A DNA stretch of 64,000 nucleotides, taken from NCBI RefSeq assembly GCF_021646545.1, contig NZ_JAKIRP010000006.1, forward strand, positions 186,001-250,000. Direction: 5' to 3'. Shown piece after piece: positions 43,329-53,242 of this stretch. Source of the DNA: Chitinophaga filiformis (GTDB lineage: Bacteria > Bacteroidota > Bacteroidia > Chitinophagales > Chitinophagaceae). The translations under genes were made by a program, and so were the position numbers. The notes under the pieces are model-generated. The model made no database searches. It worked only from the letters and a program-made list of their open reading frames with translations, and was not told the DNA's origin. Position 1 is the stretch's first letter. Each line of letters opens with the position of its first letter.

Positions 43329-44822
43329 TTAACGTTCTCTGTAAGTAATGCTTTTGATTTTACCGAAGCCGGTATACGATTCATTCAATACCAGGTTACC
43401 ATTCACACCCGGTACGGTATATAATTCGAAGGTGCCACAACGATCTGCAGGTAGTGCGGGGTCATACACCCCCACCTGCAATTTGTTATAATAGTTCTTT
43501 GCGCCTGTAAGACCAGTAGCGATGAAGCCATCAAACTTCAGGAAAGTGACTGATTTCTGTCCATAATCAATCATCAGCTTACTTTGTTTGGTGCTGGCAT
43601 CGTATTCATACAGCTTTCCCCCCACGTTGTAAAACACATACCCCATGTCGGGGCTTACCGCGAAGTTTTCCGCCTGGGCGATTGAAGTGGCGGGCATTTC
43701 ATCGTAGTAAGTCTGTACAATATTGGTCGCAATGTTGAATCTTGCGAGATAATATTTTACATGTGCAGAGTCTAGTATCGCATAGGTATCTCCATTATTG
43801 AACCTGGTTGTTGCCATGTACACAAGGTCCTTCCCTGTTTTGTAATTAAACATTGTCCCCGCAGGCATTTCTGTACAGTACGCAGGCATACTGTAAATGT
43901 GCTTTACAAAACACTGTCCGTCCATATCATAGAGGATGTGTGTATTAGTAGAGTTGGAAATCTCATTGTAATAAGCTACAAACGGAGATACCCTGAACGG
44001 AACTGACCGTCCGTACATGACATTCACAGGCAGGCCAAAGTAAACTGAAAAAGTATACATATGGTAGTACATGTTACCGTCATTACCATGCAGGTATGCC
44101 ACGCCGGATGTACGACAGGTAATTTTGTCAGCATAAAAGCCGGCAGGCAGATCGCTGAAGAAATCTGTTTGCAGAGGAGATTTCCATTTTAATGTCTCGC
44201 CATCCAGCCTGTGCGTGCCTGTTGTTGTACTTACAAAGACGGTATGACCGGAAGCTGCAGTGGTCAACCGGGCAAACTTCACTTCCACCGGCAGCCCGCT
44301 GAGTGTAAGACCAGCGCCGATAGTACCGGGCAGATCATAAATAGGTTTATACCCCTCAGTACCTTTAGACAGCATATCCAGCCTGCTCCCGCCATTCACT
44401 TCCGATAACAGCAGCCATCCTTCATATACGCTGGTCACAACAGTTATCAGGAAGCGCTTGCTGAAAGTAACACCTGTCTGCTTATCGGTTACACGATAGA
44501 ACACATCATATTTGCCCGAAGTAAGGGTGATCCGTTCTTCCAGGTCCCGGCTGTAAGACAATGTATCCACATTGGCAGTCTGCCCTGTATTTGCCAGGGA
44601 CGCCAGCCACATATAACGGTAAGCGCTTGTATCAGCAGCATTGTCTTTCGTAAAAGAGAGTATTGGTTTAACAGAGAATACGCTGCCGTAGTTGACGGTA
44701 TACAAGCTGTCAATTCCAGTGATACTTACCTCGTTGATATCAACATAATCATAGTTGCCTTTGTCTTTATAACAACTGCTCAATGCAAATACTGAGAGGA
44801 TATATAAAAGTAGTTTCTTCAT
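43329..44822 (-). CDS. PKD-like family lipoprotein
   Basis: This 497-residue lipoprotein, started at ATG 44822 (MKKLLLYILSVFALSSCYKDKGNYDYVDINEV, lipobox LSSC), begins with a beta-sandwich PKD-like domain (GIDSLYTVNYGSVFSVKPILSF ... YRYMWLASL). A likely beta-propeller follows, with repeated W/Y-rich blades (GWLLLSEVNGGSRLDML, DLVYMATTRFNNGDTYAIL, MGYVFYNVGGKLYEYD). The family is restricted to Bacteroidota and is typically encoded with a SusCD pair and a DUF4843 lipoprotein, as here. It probably sits on the outer surface as a ligand-binding accessory. The in-frame upstream start (44873) would overlap the neighbouring gene and is not used. Confidence 0.88.
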   Translation of the reverse strand: MKKLLLYILSVFALSSCYKDKGNYDYVDINEVSITGIDSLYTVNYGSVFSVKPILSFTKDNAADTSAYRYMWLASLANTGQTANVDTLSYSRDLEERITLTSGKYDVFYRVTDKQTGVTFSKRFLITVVTSVYEGWLLLSEVNGGSRLDMLSKGTEGYKPIYDLPGTIGAGLTLSGLPVEVKFARLTTAASGHTVFVSTTTGTHRLDGETLKWKSPLQTDFFSDLPAGFYADKITCRTSGVAYLHGNDGNMYYHMYTFSVYFGLPVNVMYGRSVPFRVSPFVAYYNEISNSTNTHILYDMDGQCFVKHIYSMPAYCTEMPAGTMFNYKTGKDLVYMATTRFNNGDTYAILDSAHVKYYLARFNIATNIVQTYYDEMPATSIAQAENFAVSPDMGYVFYNVGGKLYEYDASTKQSKLMIDYGQKSVTFLKFDGFIATGLTGAKNYYNKLQVGVYDPALPADRCGTFELYTVPGVNGNLVLNESYTGFGKIKSITYRER

Positions 44823-44869
44823 GTTAAAGAGATAAAAAAGATGATGAAATGTTTGCCGCATATCCGGGA

Positions 44870-45619
44870 TCATTGTGACAAAGTGCCCATGCTCATTTCA
44901 GTGCCGTCATCCTCATAGACTGAATTGCCGCTGGCCTTCTGCTGATCAAGATAACGCTGCATGGCCTTTCCGATGTAAGTCACTTCTGCTACGGTTATCG
45001 CTGTAAAATCGTTCACCGTCATATTCAGCTGACTGCAGATCAGCAGTATCTTTTTACGGGAGAAAGTACCGAGATACCCGTCCAGCCAACGGGCAGGCCT
45101 TCCGATCTGATCGTCGATATACAACGTGAACGTCGAAGTGGATACATCTTTCTTACTTTCAATCTGCGCGATGGTAGTGTCAAAGTCCTGATTGGGCTGT
45201 AGTTGCAATTGCAGTCTGTATTGCTGTTGCGACATCTCTGCCGTGCGGTAAATATGTACCGGTATATAAACCACTGATTGATTGGCAGGCAGTACAAACG
45301 TTGTTGCCAGTGGTTCATAATGTACACCTGCTATTGCGGTGGTAGCACTATCTACCACCTGTATATTAATAGCCCTGTCATGATCGGCCTGTTTACCCAT
45401 CAGGGAAACCTGTACATTGAATGTACTATCGGTGAGCTGTTCATTTGCCAGCGAGAAAGTAAACAACGCAGTATCTATACGCTCCGGATTCCGCTGGTTG
45501 CTGGTATGTAGCGAGTAGTCAAAGTACAATAGCGACTTACCACTGTAGAGATCTATAGTTTCTTTTTTGCAGCCCAGTAATGCGAAATACAATATGGCCG
45601 CTATATAAAATCCTTTCAT
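44870..45619 (-). CDS. DUF4843 lipoprotein
   Basis: This 249-residue lipoprotein has the lipobox LLGC (C17). The DUF4843 pattern is seen in LYSGKSLLYFDYSLHTSNQ, SLMGKQADHDRAINIQVVDSATTAIAGVHYEPL and YLGTFSRKKILLICSQL. It is a beta-rich surface accessory of SusCD-type operons with no known enzymatic activity. It lies 17 bases downstream of susD2. Confidence 0.9.
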   Translation of the reverse strand: MKGFYIAAILYFALLGCKKETIDLYSGKSLLYFDYSLHTSNQRNPERIDTALFTFSLANEQLTDSTFNVQVSLMGKQADHDRAINIQVVDSATTAIAGVHYEPLATTFVLPANQSVVYIPVHIYRTAEMSQQQYRLQLQLQPNQDFDTTIAQIESKKDVSTSTFTLYIDDQIGRPARWLDGYLGTFSRKKILLICSQLNMTVNDFTAITVAEVTYIGKAMQRYLDQQKASGNSVYEDDGTEMSMGTLSQ

Positions 45620-45636
45620 GATGTCAGTAATAAAGA

Positions 45637-47088
45637 TTAACGATAATCCGTTTCGCTCCTGGGAAGCGGCATTACATAGGTGGCGGCAGTCATGGTGAAA
45701 TTACCGCTGCCCGCACCTCCCTTCGGTATGGTGGCCTGGTTCTTCCTTTTATAGTAAAAGAACAGCTGCCCTTCTCCATAAAACTCTTTCTGATATTCTT
45801 TCCTGATCTCAGTTTCCAGCGTGACGGTTTCCGGCAAAGCTGTCAGGCCACGGTTATACCTTATCGTGTTGAGGTATTCCAACGCCTTCACCGGATCCGT
45901 TTCGCACTCTGCCGCGATATAGTACATCTCACTGAGGCGTAGCATAGGAACGCGGTAACGGAACATATCGGCGCTGTCCTTGTTCGTTACATCTGCATAT
46001 TTATAGAAGCAGCGATAGGTTTTGTCGCCCACACTGGGGATGATCCAGCTTGGATTATAACGATAGTCACTCTCCAACCCTTCAAACGCAGCAGTGAGCC
46101 TCGTGGGATGGGCGGCCAGTATGGCTCTGTCAGACACGTCTGGCGAGAAGTTGGCACTATAGGACTGATACAATTTGGGGCAGTATATATCAAAGAGATG
46201 TTCTGTAGAAAATGTACGGTCAGGGAAATCTGCATTACCACTGGCCTTTTTCAGGGTGGTCCATGGAAACCAGGGGCCTGCACCTTCAATGACAACCCCA
46301 GCCTGTGCCAAAGCGCCTGTTTTATCGCCACGATACAGCAATATCCTGGCCTTTAGCGCCTTTACAGCATAGTAATTCAAACGTCCGTTACGTTGCTGAT
46401 AAAAGAAATCCACCTCTTCCGCGCCATGAATACGCATAGGGCCGCCGCTGATAACAGGGTCTGTCTTCAGACATCTTTCTGCATGGTCGAGGTCTGCCAG
46501 TATGCTATCCATCACGTTATTAGCGGATAATAAGGGTCGGGTATTAATATCCGCATGTGTAACATACGGAATGCTCTTAGAAAGGGAATCCGACACGTAA
46601 ACAGGTCCATACAGCCGTAACAGGTCAAAGTGCATATAGGCCCTGATAGCCAGCGCTTCTCCCCTGATAATGGAATCTCTGAACGGTTTGAGCACGCCTG
46701 CAAACTTATCCATGTTCTCCAGCAGGTTGTTGGTTGACATTATCACCTCGTAGGCCTTACTCCACACCTCTTCTTTTGCAGGTTCCACCAGGGAATTGGC
46801 ATAGGCATAGTTTGCATGCTGATACCAGTTGTGAGAACTGTTGGAAGAGATGTTGTATTCCTGTCCCAGTATACTTACCAGTGTAAACGTAAGATCTCCC
46901 CCATATAGCGCCCCCTGTCCCATATCCAGGTAGATGCCGTTGAGATGGTTAATAAACCCTTTTTCACTGGCGTATACGGCACTTTCCACGAACTGGTCTT
47001 CCGGCTTTACGTCCAGGTATTTATTGCAGGAAAAAAGGCCTGCAGACAAACTGGTTATAATCGCACAGATCCGTAATGATCTTTTCAT
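45637..47088 (-). CDS. SusD/RagB-family lipoprotein (pair 2)
   Basis: This 483-residue lipoprotein has the lipobox LFSC (C21) and CNKYLDVKPEDQFVESAVYASEKGFINHLNGIYLDMG at its start. The SusD helical core (RGEALAIRAYMHFDLLRLYGPVYVSD) and the closing LPRSETDYR are typical. It is the surface-binding partner of SusC2, whose gene ends 10 bases upstream. The substrate may be glycan, peptide or another ligand, because FecIR-linked SusCD pairs are not limited to carbohydrates and no glycosidase is encoded in this operon. Confidence 0.94.
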   Translation of the reverse strand: MKRSLRICAIITSLSAGLFSCNKYLDVKPEDQFVESAVYASEKGFINHLNGIYLDMGQGALYGGDLTFTLVSILGQEYNISSNSSHNWYQHANYAYANSLVEPAKEEVWSKAYEVIMSTNNLLENMDKFAGVLKPFRDSIIRGEALAIRAYMHFDLLRLYGPVYVSDSLSKSIPYVTHADINTRPLLSANNVMDSILADLDHAERCLKTDPVISGGPMRIHGAEEVDFFYQQRNGRLNYYAVKALKARILLYRGDKTGALAQAGVVIEGAGPWFPWTTLKKASGNADFPDRTFSTEHLFDIYCPKLYQSYSANFSPDVSDRAILAAHPTRLTAAFEGLESDYRYNPSWIIPSVGDKTYRCFYKYADVTNKDSADMFRYRVPMLRLSEMYYIAAECETDPVKALEYLNTIRYNRGLTALPETVTLETEIRKEYQKEFYGEGQLFFYYKRKNQATIPKGGAGSGNFTMTAATYVMPLPRSETDYR

Positions 47089-47098
47089 AATAATACTT

Positions 47099-50000
47099 TT
47101 AGAAAGTTGCCCTTACACTAAAGGAATAAGAATTGGAGAAAGGATATTCTGTTCCCCGTTCACTTTTAATTGTAGCCAGCCGGAATACATCGTTGGTGTA
47201 ACCGGAAAACCGCAATACAGACAACCCTGCGTGACGCATCCAGGGTTTGTTCAGCAGTTCATAGCTCACGTTGATCGATTCGCCAGACAGATAGTTGTTA
47301 CGCTGTACATACCTGGAAGTCATCTTCACAGCCGAGAAATTGTTGATCGCCTTGAACTGGGCTATATCGCCGGGTTGCTTCCAGCGTTGGTACAGCGCAC
47401 GTTTATCAAGATTCTCTTCTGCCACTTTCCTGGTAGAGATATTCTCTATACGATCATAAAGGGCGTTATTGAATACGTCCCCGCCGTAAGTATATCTTAT
47501 GTTGGCACCAAAGGAGAAAGCACTGATACGCAGGTTCGCGCTTAGCACACCTTCCATTGTAGGTTGTAAATTACCTACTACTATTTCATCGTCTGCATCA
47601 TAGTCGAAAGTCTGTGTACCATTTTTCTTAATAAACACTTCTGCACCTGTACCGGGATCTATACCGGCAGAACGTACCGCCCATATAGCGTCCGGACTGT
47701 TCCCATCCCGGAAGCGTTGCAGTGAATTACTTTCTTTCGCCAGGTCATTCTGTTTTTCCAGCATGTTGTCAAACCCTCCATATTCGCTTACCTGGTAACG
47801 GCCTGTAAAGCCGAGTACGAGGTAGATATTTTTGCGGACATTGAATACTGGTGTTACTTTAAAGTTCCAGTCCACTCCTTTGGTATGCTGGTACCCAATA
47901 TTGAAAGGATAAGCTGAGATACCGGTTGAAGAAGGTGTCGTGACCAATGCTATCAGCGGGTCGGTATTCTTCTTGTAATAGTCTATCGTCAGCGAAATAC
48001 GGTTCTGCAGGAAAGCCATATCCGCGCCAATGTCCACCATCAGGGAATTCTGCCATTTCAGGTTGGGATTACCAAGATTGCTCACGTTATATCCCTGTCC
48101 GAACTGGTTATTGGCAGCGTTGATGGTATAAATTGTTTCGGACGACAGGTTCTGAAAGTTCTGGTTTCCTGTCAAACCGATGTTGGCGCGTATTTTCAGC
48201 AGATTGATCCATCTGTAATGCCTGAACATAGCATCGTTGTGCAGATTATAACCGATACCGGCAGACCAGAAAGGAGAATATTTATTGTTGGTACCAAATG
48301 AGGTGGAACCATCTATACGCCAGGAGGCATCCAGCAACAGGCGGCGATCAAACATATAACTGGCGGTGGCCAGGGCTGCTACACTGCGTTTGGTAGTTTT
48401 GGTATACCCCGGCACACCATTTTCTTCATAACCGTAGGCAAAAGCCGGATTACCAACGGCTCCTACAGGAAAACCGGTGGCTTTGAAAGAAGTATAATTG
48501 TACGCATCCTCCCTGATTTCACCCCGGGCATTCATATTCAGCTGATGTACCTGGTTAACCAGCTTTCCGTAAGAGAACATCAGGTTACCATTGTAACCAA
48601 ATGTCCTTTCGTTGGAGTAATCGTAGACGCCGCGGGCTTCTGCTGTCTTCCCGATGAATGCAGTATTGGAAGGAGACAGAAATACAGTAGTAGTTGTATT
48701 GCCGCTGGTGATATTCAATCCGCCTGTGATACGCATATCATTGTTGATATCGTATATCGCCTGGAGGTTGTTACTGATGGCCTGTTCCTTTGTATAGTTA
48801 TAACTATTAAGCGTGGCGTTGTATAAGGGATTGCCCGCAGTATCCCGCTGATTGTTGGAAGTGATATAGATATCCAGGTACGGATCGATGGTACCGTCAT
48901 CCTGTCTCTTTTTGAAATAAGGCAATACTTTCACCCAGTCGGCGAAGGAGCCATAGGGAGATTCATCTGCCCGGTAGCCATTGAGATATAACTTATTGCT
49001 GATATTGAATTTTCCCTTCCGGTACTGCAGATCAACGTTTGCCCCCCAGGTGTTGCGGCCGGAGCCTTTCATTACACCGTTCAGGTCTTTGTAATTGACG
49101 CCGACACCATAACGTATCTGGTTGTCGCCGCCTTCTGCATAGACTGCATGACCATTGGTGATACCCACACGAAGCGGTTCGCTCAGCCAGTATGTATTTA
49201 CGCCTCTTTTCACAGCAGCGAGACGTTTTGCATAGAGTTCGTCCAGCGTATTCTGTGCCTCAAACAGCACTACCGAGCTTTTATTGGCGGTATATCTGCC
49301 TGCCAGCCGTTCATACTCGAGCTTCTCGGCGGCATTCATCATATTATAGCTTGTAAGGTCGGGTGCTTCCACGCGGAGGTCGTACGTGTAGCTTACGCGC
49401 ATGGCGCCGGGCCTGGGCTTCAGGGTTTCGATGACCACTACGCCATTGGCAGCGCGGGCCCCATACAGGGCGGTGGAGGCAGCATCCTTTAAAACAGTGA
49501 TAGCTGCCACCCGGTTCATGTCCAGGTCATTCACCACCTGCAGGGTTGTTTCAAAACCGTCTAATATAAATAATGGTTGGTTGGCGTCGGGACCTGTCTG
49601 TGTCTGTACAGCAATGAGGCTGCTCTTGCCACGGACTTCTATACTCGGCAGTGCGTTGGGGTTAGCGCCCTTCACATTGTTCTGCACTATTCTGAAAGAA
49701 GGGTCCAGTGTTTTCAGACTTTGTAATATGTTCTGGTTGCCCACCGTCTTCAACTCGCCACCTGTGAAGCTTGCAGCCGCTCCCGTAAAGCTCTCTCTTT
49801 TACGTGTGAACATCCCTGTCACGACCACTTCTTTTGTGTTGTTCTTTGCTGCCAGTACAATACGCAGGGAAGCGCGGCCTTTTACAGCAATGTGCTGTTG
49901 CTCCATACCGATATAAGATATTAGCAGCGTAGCATCCGGCGAAGTAGCTATTTCGAAGTTTCCTTTTTCATCGGTAAATACCCCGATACGGGCTTTCGCG

Positions 50001-50470
50001 TCCTGCACAGTGGCTTTTTCCAGTGGCTGTTTATTATCGTCGGTCACTGTTCCGCGAATGATGAACTGCTGCTGAACAGGTTGTTGCAGTACCTCTTGCG
50101 TATTGGTGCGGCGTTTGATGACCAGCACCCCACCTTCCATACTCCACGACAGCGGAGAGCTTCCAAATATTTTATTCAGTATCTCCTCCAGAGAAGCATC
50201 TTTCACACGGAGTGTAACTGGCGGCAGTTTTTTCAGCTCCTCCTGGTCGAAGATGAAGCGGAGCCCGGCCTGCTTGCGTATTTCATGCAGTAATGCCGGT
50301 ACACTGATATTGCGGACGTCGAGTGTGATACCGCGACTTGGCGGCGCCTGGGCATATACCCCCGGAGGCAGCAGAAGCAGGGAAGATAAAAGCCCTGCGG
50401 GAGCTGTAGCGAGCAGTATCCATACGACGCCCCGCCACAAATGGCTCCCATAACAATACTTTTTTTTCAT
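47099..50470 (-). CDS. SusC/RagA transporter with STN signalling domain (pair 2)
   Basis: This protein of about 1123 residues, started at ATG 50470 (MKKKYCYGSHLWRG), has a signal peptide followed by an STN (secretin/TonB short N-terminal) domain: GITLDVRNISVPALLHEIRKQAGLRFIFDQEELKKLPPVTLRVKDASLEEILNKIF. A carboxypeptidase-like domain, the SusC VVVTGMFTRKRESFTGAAASF region, plug and barrel follow, ending FSVRATF. The STN domain is what contacts FecR-type anti-sigma factors, so this receptor both imports its ligand and reports on it. The in-frame start at 50521 adds 17 residues before the true signal peptide. The gene is preceded by fecR with 115 bases and a hairpin between. Confidence 0.94.
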   Translation of the reverse strand: MKKKYCYGSHLWRGVVWILLATAPAGLLSSLLLLPPGVYAQAPPSRGITLDVRNISVPALLHEIRKQAGLRFIFDQEELKKLPPVTLRVKDASLEEILNKIFGSSPLSWSMEGGVLVIKRRTNTQEVLQQPVQQQFIIRGTVTDDNKQPLEKATVQDAKARIGVFTDEKGNFEIATSPDATLLISYIGMEQQHIAVKGRASLRIVLAAKNNTKEVVVTGMFTRKRESFTGAAASFTGGELKTVGNQNILQSLKTLDPSFRIVQNNVKGANPNALPSIEVRGKSSLIAVQTQTGPDANQPLFILDGFETTLQVVNDLDMNRVAAITVLKDAASTALYGARAANGVVVIETLKPRPGAMRVSYTYDLRVEAPDLTSYNMMNAAEKLEYERLAGRYTANKSSVVLFEAQNTLDELYAKRLAAVKRGVNTYWLSEPLRVGITNGHAVYAEGGDNQIRYGVGVNYKDLNGVMKGSGRNTWGANVDLQYRKGKFNISNKLYLNGYRADESPYGSFADWVKVLPYFKKRQDDGTIDPYLDIYITSNNQRDTAGNPLYNATLNSYNYTKEQAISNNLQAIYDINNDMRITGGLNITSGNTTTTVFLSPSNTAFIGKTAEARGVYDYSNERTFGYNGNLMFSYGKLVNQVHQLNMNARGEIREDAYNYTSFKATGFPVGAVGNPAFAYGYEENGVPGYTKTTKRSVAALATASYMFDRRLLLDASWRIDGSTSFGTNNKYSPFWSAGIGYNLHNDAMFRHYRWINLLKIRANIGLTGNQNFQNLSSETIYTINAANNQFGQGYNVSNLGNPNLKWQNSLMVDIGADMAFLQNRISLTIDYYKKNTDPLIALVTTPSSTGISAYPFNIGYQHTKGVDWNFKVTPVFNVRKNIYLVLGFTGRYQVSEYGGFDNMLEKQNDLAKESNSLQRFRDGNSPDAIWAVRSAGIDPGTGAEVFIKKNGTQTFDYDADDEIVVGNLQPTMEGVLSANLRISAFSFGANIRYTYGGDVFNNALYDRIENISTRKVAEENLDKRALYQRWKQPGDIAQFKAINNFSAVKMTSRYVQRNNYLSGESINVSYELLNKPWMRHAGLSVLRFSGYTNDVFRLATIKSERGTEYPFSNSYSFSVRATF

Positions 50471-50536
50471 TACTTTTAAAGCGATTTTAGATAATAGAAC
50501 CCCAGCCCTTGTCTCTGACAAGGAACAGGTTTTATT

Positions 50537-50569
50537 AAGACGGGTCTTGTTGCAACCAGGATCCGTCTT
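50537..50569. terminator. hairpin between fecR and susC2
   Basis: Stem AAGACGGGT / ATCCGTCTT (8 of 9 pairs) with a 15-base loop. The T-run is on the plus-strand side; leftward transcripts meet the hairpin followed by TTAATAAAA, so it may only attenuate. It separates the regulatory pair from the transporter genes. Confidence 0.5.
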
Positions 50570-50585
50570 TTTTAGTTGATAAATG

Positions 50586-51740
50586 CTATTTGTTGGCTAC
50601 ATACGCTGTAATCGTTCTCTCATTTTGGTTGATGTTAAAATGAACATCTGTCATTTTCTCCAGTAATTGTGTGATGCTGCTGATTTCCCTGTATTGCGGC
50701 AAGCTGGCTTCTATCTTGCGTTCTCTGACCTTTCCCTCGGGCAGTATGATTGTATAGTTATATACCCGTTCCAGGCGGCGGCAGATGTCTTCCAGTGTAG
50801 TTCCATCGAAGATCAATTCCCCATCTTTCCAGGCTGTATATATTTCTGTGTCCACTTTGTTTACCTGCACATTATCGTAAGGAGCTTTGCTGATCAGTTG
50901 CTGGCCAGGCTGCAGGTAAGTACTGTCTCCCCCATGCAGTACCATTACTTTTCCATGTACCAGTGTTGTTGCGATGTTACTATCATAGGTGTTAATATTA
51001 AAAGCCGTGCCCAATACCTTTATAGTTGCATGTGCGTTTTGTACCATGAATGGCCTCTCTGCATCACTGGCCACTTCGAAATAGGCCTCCCCTTCTATGT
51101 TTACGAGGCGCGCATCTTTAGAAAATAAGGAAGGATAACGCAGGCGACTGTCAGCATTCAGCCACACCTTTGTACCGTCTGATAATACAAGATGATACGT
51201 GTATCCCCGCGGTACTATCAGGGTATTATAAGATATATGCTGCATGGTCCCCTGGCCTTTCTCGTATATCAATTCCTCATTGCTGGCAGTAGTGGTACCG
51301 CTTAAAGTTCTGAGTGTGTCGAGCACCACTTCCCTGCCCTCTGCAGTCAGTAATGTAATGGCGGAAGGCGCTTTCTTTCCGGCTGTTGCTCCAGCTATCG
51401 GATGCGGGTGCCTGGCTGTATCCCGGAAATAGAGCCAGGCGGTTCCAGCCAGCAGTAACACGGCAGCTGCCGCGGCGTACCGCCAGAAACGCAATACTTT
51501 GGGTTGCCCGATCATTATCCAGTCAGCATCCTGTTGCTCCAACCGCCGGGTGAGCGTCTGCCATCCTTCGTCCACGTCAGCCTTCGCCCATTCTTTGAGG
51601 TCCAGCGGCTCTTTCAGCGCCTGGTATTCACGCAGCAATTCCCGCTCTGACTCACTCAAAGCGGAATAATCCTGCGTCTGACCACTTTCCAGATAGCGGA
51701 GCAGTTTATCGTTGTCGATATGCTTTTTACTATTTGCCAT
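50586..51740 (-). CDS. FecR-family anti-sigma factor
   Basis: This 384-residue inner-membrane protein has a cytoplasmic sigma-binding N-terminus (about 1-85), one transmembrane helix (YAAAAAVLLLAGTAWLYF), the periplasmic FecR domain (TLIVPRGYTYHLVLSDGTKVWLNADSRLRYPSLF and GEAYFEVASDAERPFMVQNAHATIKVLGTAFNINTY) and a C-terminal DUF4974-type region (FDGTTLEDICRRLERVYNYTIIL) that meets the STN domain of SusC2. It transmits the ligand signal to the ECF sigma factor encoded directly upstream. Confidence 0.95.
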   Translation of the reverse strand: MANSKKHIDNDKLLRYLESGQTQDYSALSESERELLREYQALKEPLDLKEWAKADVDEGWQTLTRRLEQQDADWIMIGQPKVLRFWRYAAAAAVLLLAGTAWLYFRDTARHPHPIAGATAGKKAPSAITLLTAEGREVVLDTLRTLSGTTTASNEELIYEKGQGTMQHISYNTLIVPRGYTYHLVLSDGTKVWLNADSRLRYPSLFSKDARLVNIEGEAYFEVASDAERPFMVQNAHATIKVLGTAFNINTYDSNIATTLVHGKVMVLHGGDSTYLQPGQQLISKAPYDNVQVNKVDTEIYTAWKDGELIFDGTTLEDICRRLERVYNYTIILPEGKVRERKIEASLPQYREISSITQLLEKMTDVHFNINQNERTITAYVANK

Positions 51741-51801
51741 GGGCTGCTACTATAATGACAGGTGAAGTTTAAAAAAGGGTGACTGACCTCAACATTTTTT
51801 T

Positions 51802-52377
51802 TCAGAAAAACAATGAGGTGTAGAAAATCTTAAATATTACCAGTGAAATGAGCAGCTTTTCCAGGCGTTCCCGCTCCAGCCTCAGCGTATCATAGGCCTT
51901 ACGGAGCTGTGTTTTCACGGTATTGATGGAAATATTCAGCTGATCTGCAATCTCACTGTACTTGAACCCTTCTCCATTGCTGAGCAGAAATATTTTGCGA
52001 CGTTGCTCGGGCAAACGCTGTATAGCGAGCAGCAGACCGGCCTTCAGCTGGTCTTCCTTTTGCAGGACAGCTTCATCGCTTTGGGGGTCGTAGCTGTCGG
52101 CAGCTACCGACTGTGTATTGTGCCGGTGGCGGGTTGCGCTGCTTTGCTGATAATTGATAACACTGTTCCGAATGGCACGGAAGGCATATTTTTCAAAACT
52201 GTCAGGCGTACGAAGTGATTCCCGCTTTCCCCAGCAACGGAAAAAGAAATCCTGCACTACATCTTTTGCAGCATCCATATCTTTCAGATAGCTGTAAGCA
52301 AAAAGGCATAGTGGCTGATAATGGTCCCTGAACAATTGTTCATACCGTTGCTTGTCTGTCCACGACTCATGCATCAA
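51802..52377 (-). CDS. ECF-type RNA polymerase sigma factor (FecI-like)
   Basis: This 191-residue sigma-70 family protein has region 2 (YEQLFRDHYQPLCLFAYSYLKDMDAAKDVVQDFFFRCW) and region 4 (IQRLPEQRRKIFLLSNGEGFKYSEIADQLNISINTVKTQLRKAYDTLR) with no region 3, as in the Bacteroidota ECF group. It is the first gene of the leftward operon and should direct transcription of susC2 onward when released by FecR. A Met-Met start leaves one codon of uncertainty. Confidence 0.95.
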   Translation of the reverse strand: MMHESWTDKQRYEQLFRDHYQPLCLFAYSYLKDMDAAKDVVQDFFFRCWGKRESLRTPDSFEKYAFRAIRNSVINYQQSSATRHRHNTQSVAADSYDPQSDEAVLQKEDQLKAGLLLAIQRLPEQRRKIFLLSNGEGFKYSEIADQLNISINTVKTQLRKAYDTLRLERERLEKLLISLVIFKIFYTSLFF

Positions 52378-52675
52378 TATCTATTATTGTAATCCTGACT
52401 TAGAGGAGGCACAAAATAAAAACAAAATCGGAATTTATTCCAGCAGAAAAAAAGGATGCCCCTAAACCAGCCAGGGGCAATCATAGTCAAACATTGTCCA
52501 TTTGTCGATATTTATTGTCAATCTGACCAGTATCTATCATAATCACATCATATCACCGGAAATATACCCTTTTTCAGTAGCTCTCCTTAAAAACACACAT
52601 CGAATTATTAAATCATACTTAAAATTTCACCCTTTTATTTATTTAAGATAAACTTTCTCCTAATTTTGTTTCCCG
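52378..52675. other. divergent intergenic region, sigma operon / small secreted protein
   Basis: About 300 AT-rich bases containing two promoters facing away from each other. The only element I can point to is TAATTTTG at 52661-52668 (listed separately). Confidence 0.5.
52661..52668 (+). promoter_or_regulatory. Bacteroidota -7 promoter element (TAATTTTG)
   Basis: TAATTTTG fits TAnnTTTG and ends only 7 bases before the ATG at 52676, which would give a nearly leaderless mRNA if used. No clear -33 TTTG is seen, so either this is chance or the real start codon is further in. Confidence 0.4.
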
Positions 52676-53083
52676 ATGACGAGGTTGTTAATTAATTTTT
52701 TCCTATCGCTCTGCTTTTTCCTGTTGAAAGGACATGGCCATCTGTACGCGGATACAGAACAGGACTATGTGTACAGGTCTATGCTACAGCATTCGGAAAA
52801 TACTGTACACATACGCATTGACGATGTACGGAGCGGCCACGCAATGATCAGTAACAAGCCGGCCTCCGGCGCCAGAAAAGAAAAGCTCAAGGCCACGGAA
52901 GTTGAAGACGAAGAAGAAAGTCTTTCCGGCAGAAAACATTTACAGATCAGCAACTACTACCATTTTGACCCGCTTGAACCCGCAGTTTATTACAACTACC
53001 TTAAGAACCCACTACCTTTCTGCAATCATTTTTCCTATTCATCTTCTGATAAGTTCATCATACACCGTGTGATCAGGGTGTGA
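52676..53083 (+). CDS. small exported protein of unknown function
   Basis: This 135-residue protein has a hydrophobic N-terminal segment (LLINFFLSLCFFLLKGHGHLYA) that looks like a signal peptide, then a polar region rich in Glu/Lys (KEKLKATEVEDEEESLSGRK) and a Tyr-rich C-terminus (NYYHFDPLEPAVYYNYLKN). It matches no family I know. It lies 160 bases upstream of the RND efflux operon on the same strand and might be part of it or independent. Confidence 0.6.
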   Translation: MTRLLINFFLSLCFFLLKGHGHLYADTEQDYVYRSMLQHSENTVHIRIDDVRSGHAMISNKPASGARKEKLKATEVEDEEESLSGRKHLQISNYYHFDPLEPAVYYNYLKNPLPFCNHFSYSSSDKFIIHRVIRV

Positions 53084-53242
53084 TCTTTCACTGTAGCTAC
53101 AGGCAAAGCATTATTGCCTGACCATCTGAAAATATATTTAAGCCGCCTGCCGTCATAGCATTTGCTATGGGGTTACAGCGCTATACACCTTATAAACCAC
53201 CATTACCAGGGGAAACGCACTTATCTAAAACACATAAATACT

